Assembly (NCBI RefSeq): GCF_964355755.1
Contig: NC_092673.1
Span: forward strand, 25,921,001 to 25,985,000
DNA from: Antedon mediterranea
Lineage: Eukaryota > Echinodermata > Crinoidea > Comatulida > Antedonidae
Reading direction: 5' to 3'
DNA: 64,000 bases
Below, in pieces: positions 36,351 to 48,912 of the stretch. The translations under genes and the position numbers were made by a program. The notes below the pieces were generated by a model. The model saw only the letters and a list, made by a program, of their open reading frames with translations. It ran no database searches and was not told where the DNA came from. Position 1 is the first letter of the stretch; every line of letters begins with the position of its first letter.

Positions 36351-37580
36351 ATAATATTAGTAACAAATAGCATTCGGAATGGATTAATGTTTTTAAAGTT
36401 GATCAAAATTCAATTTATAATATACAGATATTATGATAAGGAAAAAACACACGGTTTCGGAGGATTTGCCCTTTGGATCCGCCACTGACACAGTGACAGG
36501 CCTCAGAGCTTATGGGGGTCCCTGAGCAGTGCCCAGAGAAAAAAAAGACATGGGCTAAAAACGCCCGAGGCCCCCAGCGTTGGAGGGCTAGGCCTACTTT
36601 AAGGTTCTTAACTAGTAGACTCAGGCATCTGCGTTCCGCTACTGCACTGACGATTCCACACTTGATCGATGGGTCTTGAAAACAAATTTAATTCTTTTAA
36701 ATTATTGTATTTGGTTTCTATAGTACATGCTGTGTATTTTTAAAATACTTCTTTAAAGATAGCAATCTGTGGCACTTGGCCTAATTGATTGGAAATCGTA
36801 TACAAAGCAAAAACAATCAGATAGCGTGATTAAAAGATTGGTCTACAATCAACTGAGAATCTCTAGGATGAATATTGCCCCGTACCCCACGCTTACTATA
36901 CGGCAGTATAACCACATCATCAAGACGGATGGCCGCCCCCTCATTTTGTTCACTTACCACAACAAAGACCTTTGCAATTCAAGGTTGGTTTAGGAATAAC
37001 GTAATAAATGATGTATAGAAACCAATTATTGGCTAAAAATAGTTTTTTTTATTCGTTGTTTAATGTTTCTACCTTGGCCAAAGGGTCATAAAAAGCATTC
37101 ATTGTTGAAAATTAACTGTGAGAAAAGTTGATTCAATCCGCTTAAACGTGTGTGACCTATAAGGGTGCCCTCGCTATAACCACGTCTGATCATTTAATTT
37201 TGGTGGGAGGCAATGAATGGAATACAGATCCAATTGAAGAGTCAACAATAAAAAATTTTCAGTTGTTTTTATTACTTGCTCATATAAAAATAACAATTGT
37301 ACAAATATATACATAAAAAGTCGCAGACTTAAAAAACAACAAATTCAGAACAGAAAAAAGAAACAAGCAAATTCAGTCCAAAGACAACAACAAAAATGAG
37401 TAGGAGCACAGGATAACCCTCTAACCCGGAGGTTTGTATCCTCAGTAAATAATTAGGCATCAGTTACGAATGAAGATACTTTAAAACTGTACTGTAAAAT
37501 TGCAGACCGACTAATTAAACTAAATTTGATATAGGCCTACGTATCTGTGATTGGTAAAAACGTCACTCCTGGTGGGAATT
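36351..37580. other. Gap between LINE and MITE A copy 3
   Basis: No recognised gene. A frame at 36,760-36,993 has some protein-like character but no supporting context. Confidence 0.35.
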
Positions 37581-37584
37581 GTAA

Positions 37585-37720
37585 AGCTCTGTCTACACTA
37601 TCAAACTTTAATATGTGATGTGCCTGTGGATGATGATGTCATATTACTACCCTATTTGGGCATATTATTACCATATTTGGGCATATCACACATTATTTCT
37701 CAATCTAGTTTGACAGAGCT
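37585..37720. mobile_element. MITE family A copy 3
   Basis: AGCTCTGTCTACACTATC to GACAGAGCT with TAA on both sides (37,582-37,584 and 37,721-37,723). The right arm has lost part of its repeat. Confidence 0.88.
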
Positions 37721-37912
37721 TAATAAAATAATGAAAGTAAATATGTTGACTTAATGAATGTGAATGATACTTTAAAAACATTCTACTGTTGATGCTTATG
37801 ATGAATTAATGATATACGTGTGATTAAGTTATTGAATTATTAAATTATTGAATGTTTGAATTCCATGTGGGGGTGATGGAATTTAGCGTACGTGTAAGTA
37901 AAGATCATCTAA

Positions 37913-38064
37913 ATCTCTGTCTACACTATCTAACTTTATGTGAAAAATTATGTGCCCATATATGGACATGATGATGTTATATCACTGCTATACTTTGTCA
38001 TTAATACCATATTTGGGCACATCACGCTTTTTCGTCAAACTGGTTTGATAGTGTAGACATAGCT
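37913..38064. mobile_element. MITE family A copy 4
   Basis: ATCTCTGTCTACACTATC to GATAGTGTAGACATAGCT, flanked by TAA on both sides. About 190 bp from copy 3. Confidence 0.9.
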
Positions 38065-38165
38065 TAAGTAGAAATTGAGGATGATAAGTAAATGAATATA
38101 AATGCATAAGAAACATTTCCAACTTCACATTGTATTAACTATTATAAATTGACTAGCTATAATTA

Positions 38166-38260
38166 CGCCCTGTCTACACTATTAAACGTTAAATGTGATG
38201 TGCCCATATATGGACAAGATGATGTCATATTACCATATTTAAGAATATATACCAAACTGA
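38166..38260. mobile_element. MITE family A copy 5, right end lost
   Basis: CCCTGTCTACACTATTAAAC and the ATATATGGACA interior are present; homology fades before any right terminus. Confidence 0.75.
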
Positions 38261-39915
38261 ATTTGGTACCATATTTTAAACATTGGCTTTAAAACAAAGG
38301 TGTTTTGAATATAACACAAAACTTTTATAATTAAGTATTGTGCGGTTTTCTTGCAACTGTATCATTAAAATACTTGGAAGTCAGTTATAATTTCCTTCTT
38401 GATATAATCCTATTATGTTGTGTATACATTTACATGAACAAACATGTTTTGAAATTAAAATCATATTGAATACGTTTTAATGAACACCCACATACAATAC
38501 AGTTCAATCGAATATTCAGTAAAGAATGCATTAAGATTAAAATCTCCTAATGAAAAATTAATAATTTTGTCAAACTTATTTAAGCCTACACGTTTTAGTG
38601 AGTTTATAAATTAGGCTTCAGACTGAATTAAACAGTACGGTACAACGGAATTTAAATCATAGGCTTACTACGTTATTTTTTTTTTCAAAGCAACATTTTA
38701 TTGTAATAAAATTACACCATTGGTATCAATATTCCTACAGTGTGTTAGATAGTATCCTTAAACCGTTTATTGTTTCTCATTGCGACTTGCGTCCTATTTT
38801 TCTTCTTGGTGTTACAGGTCAAACGGTGCTAATGTATTGGGATTGTTAAGTTACATTTAACTGACTTCTTGAGATTTTTTTGGCCAAAAGTTCCCTAAAT
38901 GCACTACAATAATGAAAAGTTGAATCAATAATGCTAAACTCAAATCTTAACCCTGCCATCGGGCCTAACTTGCACCAACGTGATAGTCTAATATTAATAA
39001 GAGTAATCTTAGCTCTATATAACTCTTCCCTGCTTTTACTTATTGATCATGGATTAGAATCTATATATTATCTTAACTCTCGGCAAGCTTGCGAATTGTT
39101 TTCACAAACGCGGACTCTTGTTAAAGTAAGTAAGTACATTTTACGTTGAAGGTTGTGCAACCTCCATTCCTTCGTGTATTGATGATGAAGATATAATAAT
39201 TATTCTGCAAAAAAACTAGAACACATGAACAATTATTGACCGCACCTGACCTTAACGAAGACGAAATAAATAATTTCTGATCTTAGAATTTGTATCCATG
39301 TTCTTAGCACCAATTAATTCCATTTTCACCAGATTTATCACATTTTCAAGTACTTTAGAATGATGAATCATAAGACAAGTTATTATGATGCATTCTAAGA
39401 ATAGAGAGGCTAAACTTAGCTGCTTTTCATCAGTAATTATTACTGTTAGCTATTTCGAAGTAACCTGCAATATTCTCACAAACATTACTACGAAAACAAT
39501 TTCCGTCCTATAAATTTATTCTTTCTTGTTTTTTTTTTTTTTGTGGTTTAGAAAACTATCTCTACAATTGCTGCTATAAAGGACTTTTGTACTCTTGGTA
39601 CGTACCTGATAAGTTTGTTTATAATGTTATAAAATTCGAATTAATTAAATAAAGCATATAGCAAAGTATTTAATATCTATACCTATACTTTTAACCAATC
39701 ATCTTTATAAAAAAAATATGACGTCATAAACCTTTAATAAACATTTTACAATATCATCTTGTTAGCATTAAAATAACAATAAAATATCAAACATCTGAGA
39801 TGGTACTAAATCCCAATGTTTACAATGTCAAAATAGATCTATATAAACTCATGGAAATATTTACCGTAAATTTTCTAATTGTATCCTTAGGTTATTATTC
39901 TGTTATTGTTTTTTT
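38261..39915. other. No features recognised
   Basis: AT-rich sequence without protein-like frames, hairpins or obvious repeats. Confidence 0.35.
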
Positions 39916-39917
39916 TT

Positions 39918-40606
39918 AGAGTGGGTTACTATTTTAGAAGGAAGGGTTACTATTATCGTAGTGGGTTACTATTAGGCCTACTAATCTTAAATTAGGCACA
40001 TGAAAATAGTACGGTAACCCACCTCCAACTGTTCCGGTCAGCAACTCATAGCAAAAAGAAAAAAAAACAGTACGAATAAACAAATTTGGTTGAACTCAAA
40101 AACACTCAATCCTCCACACTCCCAAAAGTTTTTGTGATTCTAATAGTAACCCCATGGGTTACTATTTGTGAAAACAATCCCCATGGGTTACTATTAGAGT
40201 AGTGGGTTATTATTATACATTGACTTATAAGGTGGGTTACTATTAGAAGGAGGTTACTATTAGAGTGTGTGTTACTATTAGAAGGAGGTTACTATTAGAG
40301 TGTGTGTTACTATTAGAGTAGTGGGTTATTATTATACATTGACTTATAAGGTGGGTTACTATTAGAAGGAGGTTACTATTAGAGTGTGTGTTACTATTAG
40401 AAGGAGGTTACTATTAGAGTGTGTGTTACTATTAGAGTAGTGGGTTATTATTATACATTGACTTATAAGGTGGGTTACTATTAGAAGGAGGTTACTATTA
40501 GAGTGTGTGTTACTATTAGAGTAGTGGGTTATTATTATACATTGACTTATAAGGTGGGTTACTATTAGAAGGAGGTTACTATTAGAGTGTGTGTTACTAT
40601 TAGAAG
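39918..40606 (+). repeat. GGTTACTATTAG higher-order array
   Basis: Basic units GGTTACTATTAGA(AGGA) and GTGTGTTACTATTAGAG are organised into larger blocks, each starting GTGGGTTATTATTATACATT, near-identical four times. The left part also carries inverted units (GGTAACCCACC near 40,014; CTAATAGTAACCCC near 40,140). The minus-strand open frame here is a by-product. Confidence 0.9.
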
Positions 40607-41748
40607 ATTTACGGTATACTATTTTTTTTTCTTCAGTCTTACAGACCATACAATCCGCTTACGTTACATAAAGTTCAAATAATTCAAAGTGTTAACATTT
40701 TAATGTCAAACTTCAATATAAACATTTTCAATACAAAACTGAAGTTAATTCTCAATCGAGACACAAATTTGGTAAACAATAAGCTAAATTAAAACTTTGA
40801 AACCGTTATTGAGAAATGCCATGAAATTGGACGATACATTTACGTTAGGTTACAGATACGATTGGAAATAAAGAACACAGACTGAAATTATCGACATTTT
40901 ACGGGCAATATAAGATCCATTAAACGAAAAGTTACGCTAAACAACATAGTTTTCATGTTAGAAAGGTTGAATGTTTTTTTAGAACAGGGCCGAAATTAAC
41001 AAAACCTTTATATAGAAGATAAACGACAAATTACGAGAAACAAAACATTTTTAAATAGATGTTTTTGAGGCTGAATTAACCGATGGTTTCTCTTATATGT
41101 ATTACAAGATACATAGTTAGTTGTTTCCTTTTGACTGTTATCATGTATCATCTGTAGTCTTACCTTTCTGTTAATAAAGAGATTTTTGGAAATATAAATT
41201 AATACAAATAAATGCTGAACACTATTTGAGTTGCATTAGGCCTAACTGTATTTTTTTATTTTGTTTTTGTTTTTAATCTTTCGAAAATCAGAAACAAAAA
41301 AGTTGAACGGGGCTGTCGAGATAAAGCAAAAGTTAAAAAAAACTGTCATCAAAAGATGTGCTGAATCAAACCCACGTCAACAATACATATAAACAAACAG
41401 AATTCAATGCAAAACATAAAACAAACAAAAAGTGAAAGTACGACTTGAAATAATAGTGTATACGTTTAGTACGAGTTGTCTTTTGGCGGTTGTCATACTC
41501 TTCTTAATGGTTACTTATCTATATACAGCAGAAGACAGTCACACTTCAGAAATGTTTGATGTAATATGGTTGAAATTCTACCCCGAATTCTACTGAGTTG
41601 GTATTGAACATCCTGAATTTCTGACGGCCAAAACGTTATTTTTTACTAAGTTTTTTTGGATCAGTGGAAAGACTGATCAAGAAAACATTGTATATAGGCC
41701 TACACAAGGCAATACCTAAAATTGCTTTATCACCACTACCGTATATTA

Positions 41749-41952
41749 AGCCTGTTTTCCTGTCGACGTTATTCGATGCTATCGTTAACAATAATCGGCG
41801 ATCTTCTACGTAAACATTGAAATGTTAACGATTTACAGGAAAAGGTACCCGCTATCATTATTATTTCAACTTGATCGTTTACAAACAATCGTCGTTGAAC
41901 TGTTAACGACGAACGACGATTGCGTCGAATAACGTCGACAGGAAAACAGGCT
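41749..41952. mobile_element. Palindromic MITE with TTA duplication
   Basis: Ends AGCCTGTTTTCCTGTCGACG and its inverse, about 31 bp nearly perfect, flanked by TTA at 41,746-41,748 and 41,953-41,955. Internal GTTAACGA motifs add secondary hairpins. No coding capacity. Confidence 0.92.
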
Positions 41953-42819
41953 TTAAGTGATCAACAGCGCGTACGTCTAGACGTAATATATTCTGACCAA
42001 TCAGGATAACTCACAATAAAATATAAGGAATTGTCTATTTAATGACGTCAGTAAGAAAATACTCATCTATCTATTATCAACTATTTACAATACACAAGGA
42101 GACCCGTAACAACTAATATACAGTCATATATAAATAAAAATTACTATATAACTATTTTTACCTTAAAAGGTTCAACCAAACTAGTTTTGCGACCAATGAC
42201 TAACCAATTTTCATTTCGAATCAACTAAAATTACCAAAAATCTATTTGCAATATTACTTTTAGTATTGGAGTTATTATTTTTCTATTAATAAACGTTAAT
42301 TACTTAACAGTACTGAATCAACCCATCAAAAAAAACAACCTATTATCTAATTTTAGATTTTAAAAAAAACAACTGTTTAATAATAATAATATACATATAG
42401 TATTATTATTATTGGTAAGTATGCTATTTTAATTAAGAAAATATTTTGCTATTCGGCCTTTTGCAGGATTTTTCAATTAAGTAACTGGAAAATTGAAGTA
42501 ACAAGAAATGAGCGGAAGAAAAATAAGATATAGGCTTTGATAATAATAATTGAACAGTGCAATAACATTGTTTAACATTGGTTTATATTAAAAATAATAA
42601 ATAAATGTTTGTGGACATGTCGTACTGGTATTAACTTCTTGTATTATACATCATGTTTACAGTGTGTTTAATTCCATAAACCATTGTCTGTGTCGACCTC
42701 GATTTTTGTAAAAGGTTAATGTTAGGATGAACTACCTAATGTTTTTGTAGAAAATATACGGTGTATTGTACACTATATATCACGTTTTTTTCGTCAATGA
42801 AACTATGAAAAAGAACGAA

Positions 42820-42960
42820 AGCTCTGTCTACACTATCAAACTTTATGTGACAAAAAAAAATGTGATGTGCCCACATATGGATATGATGATGATATATCAC
42901 TACCATATTTGGGCACATCACACTTTTTTTTCAAACGATTTTGATAGTGTAGATAGAGCT
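42820..42960. mobile_element. MITE family A copy 6
   Basis: AGCTCTGTCTACACTATC to GATAGTGTAGATAGAGCT with interior ATGTGCCCACATATGG and GGGCACATCACAC. The flanking triplets do not match (GAA and TAG). Confidence 0.9.
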
Positions 42961-42962
42961 TA

Positions 42963-45900
42963 GGGGTGTAGATAGAAACTCTATCAGACCGCCAGTAAGT
43001 TGAGAGAGTTCAAAAAGAGTACGAAGAAGAAGGTGCTGTCGTGTTCTTCGGATAACTCTATAAATATCTCAACGCCTACACAACATTTACATACAATGTT
43101 TGAGGATTCGGAGGATAAACGGAATATTTTCTAGGTCCCAGCCATAATTCTGATAATAAATTAATATGGAACGATAAAGATGACAAAATATGGATTATTA
43201 AAAACTTCCAAAATATAATCTTCTGATTAATATGCAGACATCCATCACCCAGGGCTTTTAAATAAATGTTTAATGCTAAAACTATTATATTCCACATGTT
43301 ATATTTATTTACATTACATTTAATAAAAATAAACGAAACTGTTATTTGAATTGCTGCAATGAATATGAGAGATAACAAGTAAGAATGCTTTGTGTTCGCT
43401 GTCAGCGGAGATTATACGATGAGGAAAAACGGGTTTAAAAGCGACATTGATATATCATTTTAATATAATGTTCTCGTTATATTAAGTTTTCTTTGTGATT
43501 AGAGATTGAATTTACATTTTGAATTAATTATATATCCTACTAAAAATATTTTAATTAAAACTTTCGATTGTCCGTTGATAGAAGTGATGGTAAAGAATAT
43601 TAATAAGTTAGAGATAGCTTTGTGATTTCTAAAAATATCTATAAATAATACATATAAGTAAGTAGACATTCTTTTTCTAGTTTTTCAATATAAATAGGTT
43701 GTTGATAAATACACAATCGTTTTTAATATTTTCAATATAAATAGTGTGTTGACATATATAATACGTCGTTTCGCCGAATATTCTTCTGACTTTTTATTTT
43801 TTTTGCTGTAAAGTTTCCTTATTTTCTATAGGTCCGTTTAAGTTTTTTAATTTTCTTGGTAGTAAATGATTCCAACACCTCTTGCCATTTACATTGCGGC
43901 TTTAGATATTATAGTATGACAATTTAGGGCATATTTCAGCAAGATCGAGCACCCATAATGACAAATCAACACAGATACCTGACCTATAACTAAATTGAAT
44001 TCTTCATAGGCCTAATTGTAAACTCTGCCTCATTTCAGTTCAGTAAGACATCATGAATAAATTAAAGTCTGACATTAACAATAATCAAACTTTCTGCATA
44101 CCTTGTACAATTGCCGTAAAGTTCATGGTATAGCCTGTCTAGGTTCAAAAGTAAAATATGTGTTGTACAATACTTTCTATATGTCATGACTTCCCAATAA
44201 TGAAATATGTTCAAAACTACAGTATTGCATTTCAGTTTAATATTCCATTTCTGCGACAGGTAACTAACAACCTGTGCTTAACTATCTCAACTATTAGTAA
44301 ATTTACATATTTTGGTCCTGTTTTGTGATCTAAATATATTCTTATGCATAAATACAGCTATCAATAACTTAAGTATAAAACCTTTGCAATGATCAGTTAT
44401 CTTATCAATCCATGCTACATTAAGAGGGACAATTTAAACTTATCGAATGATGATTCAAGTGCTACGGTATTATCTGTTTTATACCCTACGATTTATATTA
44501 AGATATGACAGCAATGCACAGATTGAGCACAATGTATATACATCCTACTTATCGACATGGCAGGCGTTGTCGTAAATCATATATGATTAGGAAATTGCAA
44601 AAAGCGTATACTTATACTAATAATATTACAGGAACTGTTACGTAGTGAGTTTGTAATGTTAAATGGCAAGAAGGACAACGAAAATCAATACTGAATTGAG
44701 TTTCAACGTGATCATAAACGGTAATAATCAATAATTTTAATATTCAGCAATTGCTTCGACGTTAACGCGTTTTGCGTTAACAATCACAATTATTGCGTTA
44801 AAGAGCAAGGTGGTGTTTTTTGTGTGTTAATGTTTGCGTTGCGACCATCAATTTACGATTCAAAATACGAACATGATTTGATTTTCTCAAACCAAAGTTC
44901 CAACTGTGAGTTAAACTATAGGCCTATTATTACTGTTTTACAGAATGTACTTTACGTATACTAAAATCAGACCTTTGTCTGAACGTATTGCAAAAACGTA
45001 GACTGACTAGACATAGCAGCTGTAGACATCAAATTAGACCCTTGAAATAGGCCTAACGCTTAATATGGTACAAAGACAGTACTGTTTAAGATACAATGAA
45101 AACTTGTACTTTGTTAACATTCACATTTATTCGTTAAAAGTGCAGTTTATTCACACGATTATAACGAACGCAATACGAGTTCACACGTAAAGTAAACCAA
45201 ATCAGTGACGAACCCATGACTGTCGCCTGTTGGACGCCATGGTAACGTGTGAACAAGTATACGCTGAAAACTCATATTGTTTTTTAATGTGTCCCATACA
45301 ATGGGCATCTCAAGAATTAATTATACCGAAGTGCATTATGTTTTGTTGTTTCACGGAAATTAGTCCCGGGACGGTCCATTACTCCCACGGTATACATAAT
45401 GTATTGTTACCATTTCTCTGATCGTAGGCGTTTAATTATAATCACAGTTATATACAAAATAGTAGCACAATATAAGTGTCATATTGTAAACCAATATCAC
45501 TCCTAGGGGTAGATTTTCTTTCTCAAATTACCATAAGACAAAAAAATAGCTGTTTCATCTGTACATTTTACAAATCAGCAATTTATTAGTTTTTTTTAAT
45601 ATAGCTTAGTGGGTATTAAACAAGAAACAGTTTGATAAAGACAAAATGCTCGATTGGCCAATCAGAGGGCAGTTATGCAATGTCATGTGACTACCGACGA
45701 GGCGTTATGTGACCAAACTGTACTTAACGTGTTCCTATTTAGTAAAGGGGATTTAGTGAAATGTTATCAATTGAAGGCTTTCGTTCACAATTAATAGCCA
45801 GGCAAACATTGTTAGCCAAAGTGTTATTGATGTTGTGTGCAAATCCAAATGGTGAATTATCTCCTGATTGAGTGAGTATTTCATCTTGCCTAACTCTTCT

Positions 45901-47030
45901 TGGCGAAGGATTCAGTGAAGTTAAAACGTTTCTTACACACAACGTAAACAGTAAGTAGGCCTAATTATTTCATTAACAGTAAAAATTACAGTTTCAACTA
46001 ATCATTAGCAATCATAATGCAACCTTTGCGCGCTTGCAAATTGGTAAAAATGTACTTAGCTGGCGCTGCCTCTGATTAAGTGGCTTAATATGCCGTAATA
46101 TATTAGGGTAAAAACACGAGCACGAGAAATAAACTTTGCGCCTGCAACAATACTTTCAACAATTATGCATTTTTACATTAAAAAGTATAATAATGTGCAG
46201 TAATAACCTTTAAAAATCAACGTGTATTACATAGCAAAATGGTATGATTTAAAATTACGTTAGCAGTGACCTTCGGGACCGTCAGCGACTTGCAGTCCAG
46301 TGTAGAAATTAATAGCACTAGTGTGTCTGGGAATTAATAAAAACAATGACATCAGAAATTAATAACAACGCATAACAAGAACAACATGATCAATGTGCGT
46401 CACAAATTAGGTAACTGGCATTATTATGTTCCATGCCTGCAATGTCTATTCCGTTTGCATTTCCATTGAAAAGTCCGCCCTCTTGAAAAAAAAAAATTGT
46501 GACAGATAAATTCTGGGGTATTTCATTTTAAAATATTTAAAATAAAAAGATAGATTACATTTTAAAGTTTATTTAAAGTTTTTAAACCTCTTAAAAATAC
46601 GGGATTCCCATTTGCGGATGTCTAGAACCTTTAATAAATCTGTCACCACAGCCAACTACCCTATTTTCACCTCCTCAATTCACGAATACAGTACAGTACT
46701 TATAAATCATGCCTTCTGACATTTACGTTTTTTCAAAGAATTAAGGAACCCTTCCAAATGCTTAATTCTCCTTACCAGAGTTCAATAGTACAGACCACTA
46801 ATGCAGTTGGTTATACCGTACATAAAACGTTCAAAAACCAACTAAATAAAAATGAAATGAAATTAATGAAAAGCCATTTGATATATGAGAATATAAATAA
46901 TAAATTACAGTGAATTCTTTTTGTAAATAATAGATAACAGAGGGTGTTTTTTCTTTCTATAACATTAACTATTTAACATTTTTTTCTTCTGCTTTCACTT
47001 CTATCACGTTTAAACCATGTTATTCGTTTC
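42963..47030. other. Upstream of the secreted-peptide gene; no gene recognised
   Basis: No exon could be supported by reading. Several TAGGCCTA copies occur. Open frames here are short and unlike protein. Confidence 0.35.
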
Positions 47031-47038
47031 CAACGATT

Positions 47039-47045
47039 TATAAAA
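47039..47045 (+). promoter_or_regulatory. TATA-box-like TATAAAA
   Basis: About 95 bp upstream of the first ATG and 125 bp upstream of the preferred ATG of the secreted-peptide gene; spacing fits a core promoter with a short leader. Confidence 0.35.
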
Positions 47046-47163
47046 ACAATTAATTAGATGGTTGGATAGATTGTTGGATGGATGGTTTGTTAAATAACAA
47101 TTTATTTAATCAATTGATTGATTGATTAGTTTTATGAATCCATTATTAACAGATTCTGAAAAT

Positions 47164-47280
47164 ATGGGATGTTCAACATTCATCGAATTATTAGTAATGT
47201 TCTTGTTGCTAGGACTCTTGACAACGATAGACGCGCGAACTAGAAGCAACGAGCCACAACGCAAGACTTCCATATTCAAG
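47164..47280 (+). CDS. Cysteine-rich peptide exon 1 (signal peptide)
   Basis: Leader plus a short basic linker (RTRSNEPQRK). Donor AAG|GTAAGC. Confidence 0.7.
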
Positions 47281-47850
47281 GTAAGCATTAATGGTTGGTC
47301 AGCCTTTTCCCAATCCCACACAGCGCCAGCCAGACATGATGTGATACCAAAAGAAAAAAAAAATACAACTAGAAAACCGCACCGAATGATTTATAACCAA
47401 TAACCAATATCATATTATATGAATACAAATCAAAGCACACTTTACAAATTTTCTACCATGATTCAACATACACACTATACAGATGCGCTAATGCTGAAAT
47501 GACAAATATAGAACGCAACAAGGGCAGGTAGTCGTGTATGATTAAATTAATTTGGAATTCGATAAAAATAGCAAAAATAATAACAAAACAATCGTTAAAT
47601 GTTGTTTTTACATTATTTCTTCTTTTAACAGAACCCAGACTGCGGTACAGAGCAAACATTCACCGCGTGCGGGACAGCAGTACATGGTTGGTTACAAGGT
47701 TTACCCGAATGTTGTCCCGGCTACAGATGTGTCAACGTACTTCAAAAATCACGAAATACACACTCGGGATACCGAATAGTACCGAAGTGTCGCCGATCAT
47801 CAGCACCACAATCAAGGCGGAAGTTTCGGTTCAACCGCAAGCAAGGTTGA
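47164..47850 (+). CDS. Secreted cysteine-rich (knottin-like) peptide precursor
   Basis: Two exons (47164-47280 and 47632-47850) join in phase 0 to encode 111 residues. Residues 1-24 form a clear signal peptide (hydrophobic FIELLVMFLLLGLL, then TTIDA as likely cleavage site). The secreted part has exactly six cysteines (43, 52, 66, 67, 72, 92) spaced C-X8-C-X13-CC-X4-C-X19-C, the order of inhibitor-cystine-knot folds, and ends in a basic tail with RR, RRK and RK sites. The intron separates the leader from the cysteine domain. The ATG at 47164 has A at -3 and G at +4; an in-frame ATG at 47134 would add 10 residues. No matching family is recognised. Hormone, neuropeptide, antimicrobial peptide or protease inhibitor are all possible; nothing shows toxicity. 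Confidence 0.72.
47632..47850 (+). CDS. Cysteine-rich peptide exon 2 (six-Cys domain)
   Basis: All six cysteines of the mature region and the basic C-terminal tail, ending in TGA. Acceptor TCTTTTAACAG|AAC has a good pyrimidine tract. Confidence 0.72.
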   Translation, partial: NPDCGTEQTFTACGTAVHGWLQGLPECCPGYRCVNVLQKSRNTHSGYRIVPKCRRSSAPQSRRKFRFNRKQG

Positions 47851-48114
47851 TAATGTGTCATGCTACTGTTTTCATATTTATCTAGACTATATTTAAAATC
47901 TTGAGAACAAACTCAAACATTACTGGAAAAACAGCACGAACAGAACATATCTCGCTATTATGTTTTGTATCATATATGAATCTCATTTAACAAACCAAAA
48001 CTGATATCGTGTGTCTTGACTGTACATTAGTCCATTCGCCATATACAATTTGTGATGGATAATTTATATTATAGAAAATCATTATTTATTTATTTATTTA
48101 TCAAAGGCCAATTA

Positions 48115-48200
48115 TGACAATGACAATGCTGTGGGTATCGGTGGTTGGATCTCAATGCAGATACTAATAAAATAAGCAGCAAGCCTAATCAAAATCAAAA
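48115..48200 (+). repeat. Single copy of the 66-bp family
   Basis: ATGACAATGCTGTGGGTATC then GGATCTCAATGCAGATAC, followed by the same GCTAAATCAAAA-type tail that ends the array at 7.7 kb, here diverged. Confidence 0.75.
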
Positions 48201-48752
48201 CAAAAAACGAAAAACTGCCAGAAAGAAGTAACACTAACACTTCCAAGTGAGCGTAAAAAATAGTAAGCCTTTCAGACATGACAGCGTTGAAAATGAAATC
48301 ACATCAGTTGAATGGAAGCCGACAACATTTTCTGCTCAAGTTTTATACCCGAATGAAACATCATAAGATCTACATTTGAGAAAAGAACAATGAAAATAAA
48401 AGTACGGTGTAAACCTGGAGGAAATATAATTATTAAACTATTTCCTTCTTGGTGTAGGTATTTTAGGATACTGTTTGTATACACTTAGTGAAATCTGCCG
48501 TCTTACAAATTAAAACAAGAATTATGGTACAAATTGGAGTCAAAATGGAATCCAAGACGAGGAGCACAAAGCCATGTTCCAGACACACCCAAAGAGTCAT
48601 CTCTGATTGATAAAAACTGCATCGTTAAAATCTTCAACCGAAGTTATTGTTATGGTGTAAATCCTAACAATATTTTTTTTGTATTGAATTTGAGTATATC
48701 ATTCAAACTTCAGGTAAAATAAAATCATAGTTTCCCTATTGCTCTAAACTTA

Positions 48753-48909
48753 CGTTCTATCTACGCTATCAAACTTTATGTGACGAAAAAATGTGACGAG
48801 CCCTTAATAGACACGATAATGTCATATTATTACCTGATTTGTGCATATCACTACCATATTTGGATACATCACACGTTTTTTGTCCAAATTTGACAGTGTA
48901 GACAAAGCT
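48753..48909. mobile_element. MITE family A copy 7
   Basis: Left end CGTTCTATCTACGCTATC, right end GACAGTGTAGACAAAGCT, flanked by TTA on both sides. More diverged than copies 4 and 6. Confidence 0.85.
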
Positions 48910-48912
48910 TTA

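Noticed and set aside
36760-36993. Possible internal exon of about 75 codons on the plus strand
   Set aside because: Composition is protein-like (for example NIAPYPTLTIRQYN) and an AG precedes it, but no donor, partner exon or family could be recognised.
40362-40649. 95-codon minus-strand frame rich in SNTHSNSN
   Set aside because: By-product of the GGTTACTATTAG array.
47134-47163. Upstream in-frame ATG as start of the cysteine-rich peptide
   Set aside because: Kept only as an alternative: its context is weaker (T at -3) and it would place ten polar residues before an already complete signal peptide.
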